IMG/VR virus record: IMGVR_UViG_3300030104_006918
Coordinates: 1 to 24,958 of that record
DNA length: 24,958 bases
Strand: one strand, 5' to 3'
Origin: a virus
The translations under genes were made by a program, and so were the position numbers. Below, piece after piece: positions 6,722-13,500 of this stretch (within the stretch, counting starts at the first letter, position 1; the number at the start of each line of letters is the position of its first letter). Under the pieces are notes generated by a model, which did no database searches, was not told the DNA's origin, and worked only from the letters and a program-made list of their open reading frames with translations.

Positions 6722-8335
6722 ATGTGTCAAAAATGTGGATGTAATACGTGTGAAACTAAAAGTACTGCGTTAGTACTTAATGAGAGCAAAGCTCCGAAGA
6801 CTATATTGTCTGAGGGTTTAAAACACCATATAGACACTAATAAACCGCTTACTGAGCATTTATATCGTGCTGGTTCACGTGCTTACTTTGATTTATTTGC
6901 AGAAGCAAGATCATTATATAGTAGAGGTATTTTAGAATTTACTCATGAAGATGATTTAGCATTGTTAACTGAAACTAATTTAGGCCATTTTGGTTTATAT
7001 GAAACTGTAAATTTTGAAGGTGAAGAATATGATATAATATCAAAAGATGGGGATTGGGTTTATCTTAGATCAATTTATGATACACAAGTAGGTAGAAAAG
7101 AAATTAAAGTTAAAGAAAAAGATATTACAATAAATGAAACTAAAGTACCTTTAGATTTTCCTATTGAATTAAATGAACAAATGGATATATATGATGACAT
7201 TGCAAATATGGAATTTGGAATGGATTATGATCAATTAGGTTCAAATGAACAAGAATGGGTTCGTGATGAAATTGATAACATGGAAATGAGAGAATCATCA
7301 AATGAATCTAAAATGCCTACTCAAGACCAAGTAGATAAATTCTTTGCATTAACTCAAAATGAAATACATTATTTAAATTCTAAACCAGTAGCTGGTCAAG
7401 AAAAAACTTTCAATAAAATGGAAGTTGAACCTTGGGATGAATATGATTTATCTAACTGGAATTCATTAGTTAGAAAAGCAAAATCTAAAGGTCAATTAAA
7501 TGAAAATAAGATTAATGATTTTGTAGATAAATGGGAAGATAAAATAGAAAAAATACCAGTTATTGGACCTATGATATCTAAAGGTATAGATAATTTACAG
7601 GGTAAAGTTAATACACTTGTAAAAACTGCTAAAGAAGAAGCAGGTGAAACTAGAGAAGCTATGAAAATAGTTGCTCAGTATATGAGAGGTGAAACTGTAG
7701 GTAAAGAAAAAAATGATTTTTTAAAAACACAATTAAAAGATCTTTTTAAAATTAGTGGTGCTGTTTTAGCTGCTATTGGATTCCCTCCAGCAGCTGTTAT
7801 TGGTTTTATAGTTGCTAAATTAGGATTAGGAAATGAATTATTTAAATTAGATGATGCTGATAAAACAACTACTAGAGGTAAAGATGAAAGAAAATCTATA
7901 GCAGGTAAAATTAAAACATTTGATGGTGTAAAGTATGTTCCTTATAAAGATATACTTCCTTATCTAGAAAAAGGAGATATTTCATTAGGAGAAGTAAAAA
8001 GAATAGATGAAGCTATTGCTAATATATTAGATGAAAAGAAAAAAGCTAAGAAAAAAGACAATAGACCAATAGGAAAACCAATGCGTTCTTCTTCAGGTGG
8101 TAAAGCATATAAAGTATATGTTAAGGATCCTAAAACTAAAAAAGTTAAAACTGTTAGATTTGGATCTGGTGGTTTAAGAGCTAAAATTAATGACTCAAAA
8201 GCAAGAAAGGCTTTTGCAGCAAGACATAAATGCTCACAGAAAAAAGATAGAACTAAAGCTTCATATTGGAGTTGTAGATTACCACGTTATGCAAAATTAC
8301 TCGGACTTAAATCAAGCTTCTCTGGATTCTGGTAA
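6722..8335 (+). CDS. mosaic virion protein with Cys-rich N-terminus and shared cassette
   Basis: This encodes 537 residues. The first ten hold four cysteines (C2, C5, C7, C10) in a C-x2-C-x-C-x2-C pattern that could bind a metal. Residues 28-95 are a helical module (I-L-S-E-G-L-K-H-H-I). Residues 194-261 (bases 7301-7504) repeat the cassette of the 214-1086 gene. Residues about 275-368 include a hydrophobic stretch, I-S-G-A-V-L-A-A-I-G-F-P-P-A-A-V-I-G-F-I. The C-terminal 90 residues carry Y-K-V-Y-V-K-D-P, F-A-A-R-H-K-C-S and Y-W-S-C-R-L-P-R-Y-A-K, ending S-G-F-W. I recall this C-terminal pattern in cyanophage and other marine T4-like virion proteins. The last 47 bases overlap the next gene. 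Function is unknown and a structural or cargo role is inferred. Confidence 0.65.
   Translation: MCQKCGCNTCETKSTALVLNESKAPKTILSEGLKHHIDTNKPLTEHLYRAGSRAYFDLFAEARSLYSRGILEFTHEDDLALLTETNLGHFGLYETVNFEGEEYDIISKDGDWVYLRSIYDTQVGRKEIKVKEKDITINETKVPLDFPIELNEQMDIYDDIANMEFGMDYDQLGSNEQEWVRDEIDNMEMRESSNESKMPTQDQVDKFFALTQNEIHYLNSKPVAGQEKTFNKMEVEPWDEYDLSNWNSLVRKAKSKGQLNENKINDFVDKWEDKIEKIPVIGPMISKGIDNLQGKVNTLVKTAKEEAGETREAMKIVAQYMRGETVGKEKNDFLKTQLKDLFKISGAVLAAIGFPPAAVIGFIVAKLGLGNELFKLDDADKTTTRGKDERKSIAGKIKTFDGVKYVPYKDILPYLEKGDISLGEVKRIDEAIANILDEKKKAKKKDNRPIGKPMRSSSGGKAYKVYVKDPKTKKVKTVRFGSGGLRAKINDSKARKAFAARHKCSQKKDRTKASYWSCRLPRYAKLLGLKSSFSGFW
7301..7504 (+). repeat. 68-codon cassette, copy 2 (in 6722-8335 gene)
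   Basis: This is the second copy of the 583-786 cassette, in the same orientation and of the same length. Differences are Met to Ile, Lys to Glu, Phe to Trp, Ala to Ser and Lys to Gln. Base-level identity is high, including synonymous positions, which points to a fairly recent duplication or gene conversion. Confidence 0.95.
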
Positions 8336-8600
8336 ACCATATACAGATTTAGAAGTAACAGATGATTATACTTTAAGACAATTTGATGAGTCAATTGACC
8401 CTATTGAATTACTATGGCATCGTGATGATGAGGATAGAGTAGTTGAAATTGTAGGCGATACAGATTGGATGTTACAGTTAGATAATTCTTTGCCGACTTC
8501 ACTTCAAGAGCGTATATTTATACCTAGACATGAATGGCATAGAGTCATTAAAGGAACTGGAATATTAACTTTAAAAATATATAAAAATGATAAATTGTAA
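8289..8600 (+). CDS. small conserved-looking cupin-like phage protein
   Basis: This encodes 103 residues from the ATG at 8289, which overlaps the end of the preceding gene by 47 bases in another frame. An in-frame ATG at 8190 would add 33 residues that fully overlap the preceding gene's conserved C-terminus, so I prefer 8289. The sequence has E-L-L-W-H-R-D-D-E-D-R, D-W-M-L-Q-L-D-N-S-L-P and F-I-P-R-H-E-W-H-R-V-I-K-G-T-G. The spacing of His and acidic residues in a beta-rich chain suggests a small cupin or double-stranded beta-helix fold. I recall similar short proteins in T4-like marine phages. The function is unknown. Confidence 0.6.
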   Translation: MQNYSDLNQASLDSGKPYTDLEVTDDYTLRQFDESIDPIELLWHRDDEDRVVEIVGDTDWMLQLDNSLPTSLQERIFIPRHEWHRVIKGTGILTLKIYKNDKL

Positions 8601-8655
8601 TTGTACGACCTGTAAATGTGGAGTAAGTTGTAGTTGTTCTTGTTGTGATTGTTAA
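8587..8655 (+). CDS. 22-residue cysteine-rich (metallothionein-like) micro-ORF
   Basis: The ATG at 8587 opens a 22-codon frame ending at the TAA at 8653-8655, with the first 14 bases overlapping the end of the previous gene. The peptide is MINCNCTTCKCGVSCSCSCC-DC, with nine cysteines (positions 4, 6, 9, 11, 15, 17, 19, 20, 22) in C-x-C and C-x2-C spacing. All nine are encoded by TGT. Such spacing is typical of metallothioneins and other metal-thiolate peptides, but the peptide is too short for confident assignment. A late promoter follows directly at 8665. Expression is unproven. The extreme composition in an AT-rich genome argues against a chance frame. Confidence 0.5.
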   Translation: MINCNCTTCKCGVSCSCSCCDC

Positions 8656-8664
8656 AAAATATTA

Positions 8665-8678
8665 TATTTATAAATAAA
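8665..8678 (+). promoter_or_regulatory. putative late promoter element TATTTATAAATAAA
   Basis: This is the palindromic form TATTTATAAATA, 28 bases before the ATG at 8693, in the gap after the Cys-rich frame. It is identical over 14 bases to the sites at 2116 and 15778. Confidence 0.6.
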
Positions 8679-8692
8679 TAAAAAATTAAAAT

Positions 8693-9445
8693 ATGGCATT
8701 ACACGGATTTTTTGCAGGGTGGTTTGGGAATGACCTTTCTGCTATTGCTAGTCAAACAAATGTTAAATCAGCTGGATATAGAGTATTTGGCCAATGGGGA
8801 AGAGGTTCAGAACTAAATTACAACACTGGATCCGATGAGATTTCTTGCATTATTAATACACCATCAAATTCAACAATTGGCTCAGTTAATAACAATGCAT
8901 TAAATAATGCTAAAGCTGGTTCATTTGCTACGATGAATGACTGGGGATTAGCATCAACTTGGAATGCAGGAATTTTAGGAGGAGCAAATGGTGGATCAGC
9001 ACCTGAAGAGGCACCTGAAAAACAATTTTTTATAGCAGGATGTATAGAATTTTCTTCATATAATTTAAATGCAGCAACTTTAGGACTCCAATTAGGTGAT
9101 GGTGATGTAGATGGAGCATATAATAACGGTGGAAACCCTCAATTTACCCAACCTGGAAATATTAATGCTGGAACTGATAATTATGCTATAATGTTAGTAG
9201 GTGGTATAAAACAAGGTCAAAGTGTAGCAGGTAGAACTGCATCAAGAATACATTATGTTGTTGCAGATGGTGCATTAGGATCAACTTTAGCAAAATTAAA
9301 TTATTATTATTCTAGTACTGCTGCTTATGGATTAGCAGTTCAAAATTCAGACTCAGATGAATTAGCCGCAGGAAAATGGTTAAAAAATGGGTATGGTATA
9401 CTAGAAAATAAAGGAAGCGAAGTATATTGGGATATTAGCGGTTAG
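8693..9445 (+). CDS. putative abundant virion structural protein
   Basis: This encodes 250 residues of unknown family. It is rich in Gly, Ala, Asn and Ser and poor in Lys and Glu, unlike the highly charged neighbours. It has no signal peptide, membrane segment or targeting leader, and starts MALHGFFAGWFGNDLSA. Beta-type stretches such as Q-F-F-I-A-G-C-I-E-F and Y-A-I-M-L-V-G-G-I occur throughout, so a folded beta-rich particle protein (decoration, tail or fibre-associated) is plausible. It forms its own transcription unit, with a consensus late promoter in front and a strong terminator behind. This suggests high, separately controlled expression. The structural role is inferred from context and composition. 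Confidence 0.6.
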   Translation: MALHGFFAGWFGNDLSAIASQTNVKSAGYRVFGQWGRGSELNYNTGSDEISCIINTPSNSTIGSVNNNALNNAKAGSFATMNDWGLASTWNAGILGGANGGSAPEEAPEKQFFIAGCIEFSSYNLNAATLGLQLGDGDVDGAYNNGGNPQFTQPGNINAGTDNYAIMLVGGIKQGQSVAGRTASRIHYVVADGALGSTLAKLNYYYSSTAAYGLAVQNSDSDELAAGKWLKNGYGILENKGSEVYWDISG

Positions 9446-9510
9446 AATTAGATAATTAAACATTAAGACTGATTCATAGCCAGTCGCAAGTAAAAGAAGT
9501 ATTGAGATCT

Positions 9511-9542
9511 GTGGCCTCCATTTGGAGGTCACATTTTTTTTT
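9511..9542 (+). terminator. Rho-independent terminator
   Basis: A nine-pair stem, GTGGCCTCC/GGAGGTCAC with one G-U pair, closes a four-base loop and is followed by A then an unbroken T run. It lies about 65 bases after the stop at 9445 and separates the 8693 gene from the accessory block. Confidence 0.88.
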
Positions 9543-9552
9543 CGTATATTAA
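9521..9552 (+). promoter_or_regulatory. weak Bacteroidetes-type promoter candidate overlapping the terminator
   Basis: TTTG at 9521-9524, in and beside the terminator loop, is followed after 20 bases by TATATTAA (9545-9552). This is a partial match to TTTG-N19/20-TAnnTTTG. The spacing is the same as in the better site at 21447-21478. Some promoter is needed after the terminator for the 9575 gene. A partial T4-like octamer, TATAAATT at 9558-9565, is an alternative. Confidence 0.25.
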
Positions 9553-9574
9553 TAATATATAAATTAAATTCTAA

Positions 9575-11005
9575 ATGAACAAAAACGTAGTAATTGTAGG
9601 AGCAGGAGTAGCAGGTGTAAATGCTGCTACTAAATTGGTCGATAATAATTTTGAGGGTAAAATTACTATTATTGATATGGGTAAAGATCCATATAAAAGA
9701 CCTTACGAAGAAGTAATGACTGGGTACTTAGGTGCAGGTGGTTGGTCAGATGGTAAATTAACTTATTCTACTCAAATTGGTGGACAATTATCTAAATATG
9801 TAGGTGATAAAAAAGCAATGGAGTTAATGAAGCAAGTAGTAGATAATTTTACTAGATTTCACCCCCACCCTGAACAAATAATCTTATCATCACCAGATGA
9901 AGAACCTGAATTTATTAAACCATATTTTGGTTTAAGGTTATTTCCATGTTGGCACATTGGTACTGATTATTTACACGAAATAGGTAAAAGCTGGTATGAT
10001 TATTTAGTTGATAAAGGTGTAGAATTTATTTGGGAAACTAAGGTTTATGATATAGATTTTGAAGATCAAGTAGTATATGTAAATGAATTAGAAGGTTATA
10101 TATATGATAAACTTATTTTTGGTGTAGGCAAATCAGGTATTGATTTTACTTCTGAAATAATGCAAAAATACGAATTACCAACTGAGGAAAAACCAGCTCA
10201 AGTAGGTGTTAGATTTGAGGCACCACAAAAACACTTTCAAAAGTTAATTGATGTAGCTTATGATTTTAAGTTATATAGAAAATTTGAAGATGAAGGTGTA
10301 TCACTAAGATCATTTTGTACAAATAATAATGCTGCTTATGTTGCTGTAGAAGAAACATATGGTGATCACAGTTATAATGGTCACGCTAAAAAAGATGAAG
10401 CATTTAGAAACGATATGACGAATTTTGGCATATTAATGGAAGTACAAGGTATTGATAAACCATTTAAGTGGGCTAGAGAATTAGTAGGTAAAGTACAAGA
10501 AAATAGTACAGGTTTATTTTATAGTCCAACCAGAGAGCCATCATCAACTTCAGAAGGTATAGATGTATCAGCTACTAAAATTAATGATTTAGATGTAGTT
10601 AAAGATGCATTTAAGGGATATTATAAATACATAGAAGATTTTATTAATGATATGAAAAAAGTATTCCCAACATTAAAAGATGATTGGGGTATTTATATAC
10701 CTGAAGTTAAGTATTTAGCTCCTGAGCCATTAGTAAATTATAAGGATTTATCTTTAACAAAATATCCAAATGTTCACTTTGTTGGTGATGCATTATCTGC
10801 TAGGGGGATTTCAGTATCAGGAGCTCATGGTACATTAGTAGCAGAACAATTATTAAAGGATCAAAAAGAAATAAATGATTTTTTAGAGCATGTAGATAAA
10901 CCAGGACCTTGGTCTGAAGAAGATGATAAAATTCATACTATAGGGGGTTTAACTAATGATAAAGAAGGATCATTTATGAAATTTCAAAATAAAATAAATA
11001 AATAA
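9575..11005 (+). CDS. FAD-dependent oxidoreductase (COG2509-like)
   Basis: This encodes 476 residues. Residues 5-20 (V-V-I-V-G-A-G-V-A-G-V-N-A-A-T-K) are the dinucleotide-binding GxGxxG Rossmann motif. It is followed by I-I-D-M, with the acidic residue after strand two that binds FAD ribose. Residues 53-62 (G-A-G-G-W-S-D-G-K-L) and 403-412 (V-G-D-A-L-S-A-R-G-I) match the signatures of the uncharacterised FAD-dependent dehydrogenases of COG2509, as I recall that family. The length fits the family. The substrate is unknown. It is the first gene of an accessory block between a terminator and a late promoter, and is not a usual T4-type structural gene. An auxiliary redox role in the infected host is inferred. 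No signal peptide is seen, so it is probably cytoplasmic. Confidence 0.8.
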   Translation: MNKNVVIVGAGVAGVNAATKLVDNNFEGKITIIDMGKDPYKRPYEEVMTGYLGAGGWSDGKLTYSTQIGGQLSKYVGDKKAMELMKQVVDNFTRFHPHPEQIILSSPDEEPEFIKPYFGLRLFPCWHIGTDYLHEIGKSWYDYLVDKGVEFIWETKVYDIDFEDQVVYVNELEGYIYDKLIFGVGKSGIDFTSEIMQKYELPTEEKPAQVGVRFEAPQKHFQKLIDVAYDFKLYRKFEDEGVSLRSFCTNNNAAYVAVEETYGDHSYNGHAKKDEAFRNDMTNFGILMEVQGIDKPFKWARELVGKVQENSTGLFYSPTREPSSTSEGIDVSATKINDLDVVKDAFKGYYKYIEDFINDMKKVFPTLKDDWGIYIPEVKYLAPEPLVNYKDLSLTKYPNVHFVGDALSARGISVSGAHGTLVAEQLLKDQKEINDFLEHVDKPGPWSEEDDKIHTIGGLTNDKEGSFMKFQNKINK

Positions 11006-11006
11006 A

Positions 11007-11282
11007 ATGGCAAAAGGCAAAAAATTATTTGAAGAAAAAGTAATAAAATATAAAGGTGCAAGACATTATTTAATTAGAATGGAAGGTGAAGAACATTTTA
11101 AACATCATAGATGGGATGCACCTGCAATAGTTCCTTTATCAAGAAAAAGTGAATTTAAAAAAAGTTATTTTTTAAGTGGTATTGAATATCCTGAAGATGT
11201 TTATAACGATATTATGAGAGAAAGAGAAGGATTACCATGGTATAAACAATCAGCTCCTAAAGGAGAAACATATAGAAACTAA
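11007..11282 (+). CDS. small YwqK-like phage protein
   Basis: This encodes 91 residues, starting one base after the FAD oxidoreductase stop. The segment Y-L-I-R-M-E-G-E-E-H-F-K-H-H-R-W-D-A-P-A-I resembles the H-R-x-D-G-P-A-I repeat of YwqK/MORN-like phage proteins. It is followed by a Y-F-L-S-G-I-E-Y-P-E-D-V-Y segment, equivalent to Y-x-x-G-x-x-x-x-x-x-x-Y in that repeat. Only one repeat is visible. The function of such proteins is unknown. Its stop overlaps the cupin start as TAATG, so translation of the two is likely coupled. Confidence 0.55.
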   Translation: MAKGKKLFEEKVIKYKGARHYLIRMEGEEHFKHHRWDAPAIVPLSRKSEFKKSYFLSGIEYPEDVYNDIMREREGLPWYKQSAPKGETYRN

Positions 11283-11692
11283 TGAGAGAACATACACTAC
11301 AAGCAATGCCTTATAAAGGAGAAATCCATAAAAAAGCTTGGGGTCATGAGTTATGGATTGTTAATAATGAACTTTATTGTGGTAAATTATTAGTATTTAA
11401 AGCAATGAAAAAATTCTCTATGCATTATCATATGTTAAAAGATGAAGCATGGTATATTTCTAAAGGTGAATTTCAATATAGTTGGATTGATACTGAAACA
11501 TCAGAAATAAAAGAACGAATAGTTAGAGAAGGGGATTGTATTCATTTAATGCCAGGACAACCTCACCAAATGTTGGCTTTGCAAGAAGGAAGTTGTATAT
11601 TCGAGGTATCAACACAACACTTTGACAGTGATAGTTATAGGGTTTTACCTGGATCATCACAAGAAGATAATAGTGATAATTTACCATTTTAA
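11282..11692 (+). CDS. cupin-domain protein (sugar isomerase-like)
   Basis: This encodes 136 residues of a single cupin fold. The first cupin motif is visible as H48-Y-H50, then E55 (D-E-A-W-Y). The second is seen in G-D-x-I-H-L-M-P-G-Q-P-H95. Together H48, H50, E55 and H95 would form a metal site. The N-terminal K-K-A-W-G-H-E-L-W-I resembles the start of type II mannose-6-phosphate isomerase and other sugar-phosphate cupins (W-G-x-E). It sits beside an FkbM methyltransferase, which would fit sugar or glycan modification, but the substrate is not determinable. The tail after about residue 123 is acidic and Ser/Asn-rich. Confidence 0.75.
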   Translation: MREHTLQAMPYKGEIHKKAWGHELWIVNNELYCGKLLVFKAMKKFSMHYHMLKDEAWYISKGEFQYSWIDTETSEIKERIVREGDCIHLMPGQPHQMLALQEGSCIFEVSTQHFDSDSYRVLPGSSQEDNSDNLPF

Positions 11693-11694
11693 AT

Positions 11695-12384
11695 ATGGAA
11701 AGAAACGGAAAACAGTTTTATACAGTTGGGGGAAAATTAATTGATATTTCAAATTGGGATATTAATGGAAGTATTGCTGACTTTGAAAGAAATTATGGCT
11801 GGGAAGGAGCAATGGCTTATGGAAATTTAGTACACGATGAATTAAATCAACATGGTCTTGGTATAAAACCAGGTGATGTGTATTTAGATTTAGGGGCAAA
11901 TATAGGTATGTCGGCTTTAAGAGCTGAATTATGTGGTGCCTCTAAATTATACTGTATTGAACCAGATCCAGGTGTATATAAAGCTTTAGAAATGAACAAA
12001 TCAGATAAATGGGAAACATTTAATTTAGCAATTGCTGATTATGATGGGGAAATAAATATACCTAGATGGCCTAATTGGAGAGATAATGTTTTACGTTCTT
12101 GTATTACTTTAGAAAATTTTATTTATTCTAATAAAATCTCACACATTGATTATATGAAAGTAGATATTGAAGGACATGAAATCCAAATTATGCCTCAAAT
12201 TACTAAAGCAATATATAATAAAATTTCAAAAATGTTTGTAGAATATCATGAGGATACTACAATTTCTAATGAAGAAAGAGATGCAAATAGGTTAAAATTT
12301 ATCGAATCAATTTTATCAAAAGGTTATAATAACTTTCATGTTCATCTTGGATGGGCTCAAAGTTGGTTATATTTTTGGAAATAA
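11695..12384 (+). CDS. FkbM-family SAM-dependent methyltransferase
   Basis: This encodes 229 residues. SAM motif I is V-Y-L-D-L-G-A-N-I-G (62-71), the acidic residue after strand two is in C-I-E-P-D-P (87-92), and M-K-V-D-I-E-G-H-E (154-162) is the hallmark of the FkbM family. The length matches a single FkbM domain. FkbM enzymes O-methylate sugars, antibiotics and surface glycans. In phages they may modify host or virion glycans, or host small molecules. The gene follows the cupin by two bases and precedes the kinase-like gene by ten, in one operon. The target is unknown. Confidence 0.85.
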   Translation: MERNGKQFYTVGGKLIDISNWDINGSIADFERNYGWEGAMAYGNLVHDELNQHGLGIKPGDVYLDLGANIGMSALRAELCGASKLYCIEPDPGVYKALEMNKSDKWETFNLAIADYDGEINIPRWPNWRDNVLRSCITLENFIYSNKISHIDYMKVDIEGHEIQIMPQITKAIYNKISKMFVEYHEDTTISNEERDANRLKFIESILSKGYNNFHVHLGWAQSWLYFWK

Positions 12385-12394
12385 ATAATAAGTT

Positions 12395-12925
12395 ATGAAA
12401 ATAGGATTTTGTGGAACAATGTCAGTGGGTAAAACAACTTTAGTTAATGCTTTAGCTGAATTACCTGAATTTAAAGATTATAAATCAACAACAGAACGAT
12501 CTAAATATTTAATGGGGTTAGGTATTCCTTTAAATACTGATTCTACAGTTAAAGGTCAAGCTGTATTTTTAGCTGAAAGAGCTAGTGAATTAATGAATGA
12601 TAATATTATTACTGATAGAACTATTATTGATGTAATGGCATTTGCTAAATGTTCTAAATCAATGAATTATATAGAAGCAAATGATTTTTGTCATTTTGCA
12701 AGTAATATGTTAAATGAGTATGATTATATATTTTATGTATCTCCTGAAGGTGTTGATATAGAAAATAATGGGGTAAGAGAAACCGATGCAGATTATAGAA
12801 AACAAATTGATGAAACAATTCAATTATTAATTATTAAATATAGACATAAAATTAAAAATTTAGTTGAAATTAAGGGATCAACAAAAGAACGTATAAAATC
12901 AGTTAAACTATCAGTCCTTTCGTGA
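12395..12925 (+). CDS. AAA_28/NadR-type P-loop kinase
   Basis: This encodes 176 residues. Walker A is G7-T-M-S-V-G-K-T-T15. I-I-T-D-R (71-75) gives the D-R pair typical of nucleoside and nicotinamide-riboside kinases after strand three. N-G-V-R-E-T-D-A-D-Y-R (125-135) resembles the lid and acceptor region of NadR-kinase/AAA_28 proteins. This family includes the nicotinamide riboside kinase domain of NadR, so NAD salvage is possible, but deoxynucleotide or other small-molecule kinase activity cannot be excluded. It is the last gene of the accessory block. A late promoter follows immediately after the stop. Confidence 0.75.
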   Translation: MKIGFCGTMSVGKTTLVNALAELPEFKDYKSTTERSKYLMGLGIPLNTDSTVKGQAVFLAERASELMNDNIITDRTIIDVMAFAKCSKSMNYIEANDFCHFASNMLNEYDYIFYVSPEGVDIENNGVRETDADYRKQIDETIQLLIIKYRHKIKNLVEIKGSTKERIKSVKLSVLS

Positions 12926-12939
12926 TATTTATAACCAAA
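12926..12939 (+). promoter_or_regulatory. putative late promoter element TATTTATAACCAAA
   Basis: TATTTATAA begins one base after the kinase stop and 25 bases before the ATG at 12951. It is non-palindromic on the 3' side, which shows that the conserved part of the element is TATTTATA on the coding strand. Confidence 0.5.
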
Positions 12940-12950
12940 ATACTCTTAAA

Positions 12951-13496
12951 ATGAAAAAATCTGAATTCAAAAAGGCTATAAAAGAAGAAATAATTGAAAT
13001 ATTATCTGAAGCAGAAACAGCTGATGACATTAATGATAAAGCAAAGGCACAAGCTGAATTAAATAAGGAATTAGAAAAAACTAAAGAACTTACTACTGAA
13101 GAAGGTAAAGATTATTATGCTGATTATGAAGATATAGCTCAAGACTATCTATTAGCACATAATAGTTTTAAAAACCAAAGTAATGAGTACCTAGAAAAAT
13201 TAGGTAAAAAAATAGTTGATGATTTATATGATGGTGATATAGGTAAAGCATATGATGAAATTGTATTAAGTGATTTTGAAAAAACAATACAGAAGGAAGA
13301 AGAGGAGCCAAAAGCAGGTGATTTAAAAGGTGATTCTGTATCTAAATTAGGTACTAAATTACAACAAACAACAGCTGAAATGAAACGAGTAGTTAAAAAA
13401 TGGAAAGATGCTGAAGGTGCTGAAAAAGTTAAATTAACTGATAGATTAAGAGAATTAACAAAAATTAAAAAAGAGATAGAATCTCTACTACAATAA
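12951..13496 (+). CDS. putative capsid-targeted internal protein
   Basis: This encodes 181 residues, highly charged and helical. The leader MKKSEFKKAIKEEIIEILSE-AE matches the start of the 2153 gene (MKKSELKEIIK...AE-AE). It ends at L18-S-E20 before Ala, a good gp21-type cleavage site. The rest is predicted helical with coiled-coil-like stretches (A-E-L-N-K-E-L-E-K-T and the C-terminal 50 residues) and no membrane segment or enzyme motif. It follows the accessory block, under its own late promoter, and precedes two small membrane proteins. The function is unknown and head packaging is inferred from the leader. Confidence 0.65.
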   Translation: MKKSEFKKAIKEEIIEILSEAETADDINDKAKAQAELNKELEKTKELTTEEGKDYYADYEDIAQDYLLAHNSFKNQSNEYLEKLGKKIVDDLYDGDIGKAYDEIVLSDFEKTIQKEEEEPKAGDLKGDSVSKLGTKLQQTTAEMKRVVKKWKDAEGAEKVKLTDRLRELTKIKKEIESLLQ

Positions 13497-13500
13497 AGTT

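Noticed and set aside
8514-8521. TATTTATA inside the 8289 gene, also inside genes at 10690 and 19552
   Set aside because: These are within coding sequence, encode ordinary residues (I-F-I, I-Y), and have no start codon at the right distance. A few chance copies are expected in DNA this AT-rich.
9446-9510. Possible tRNA or small RNA in the gap after the 8693 gene
   Set aside because: GACTG/CAGTC gives only a five-pair stem with a nine-base loop. No cloverleaf, no T-loop sequence and no promoter were visible.
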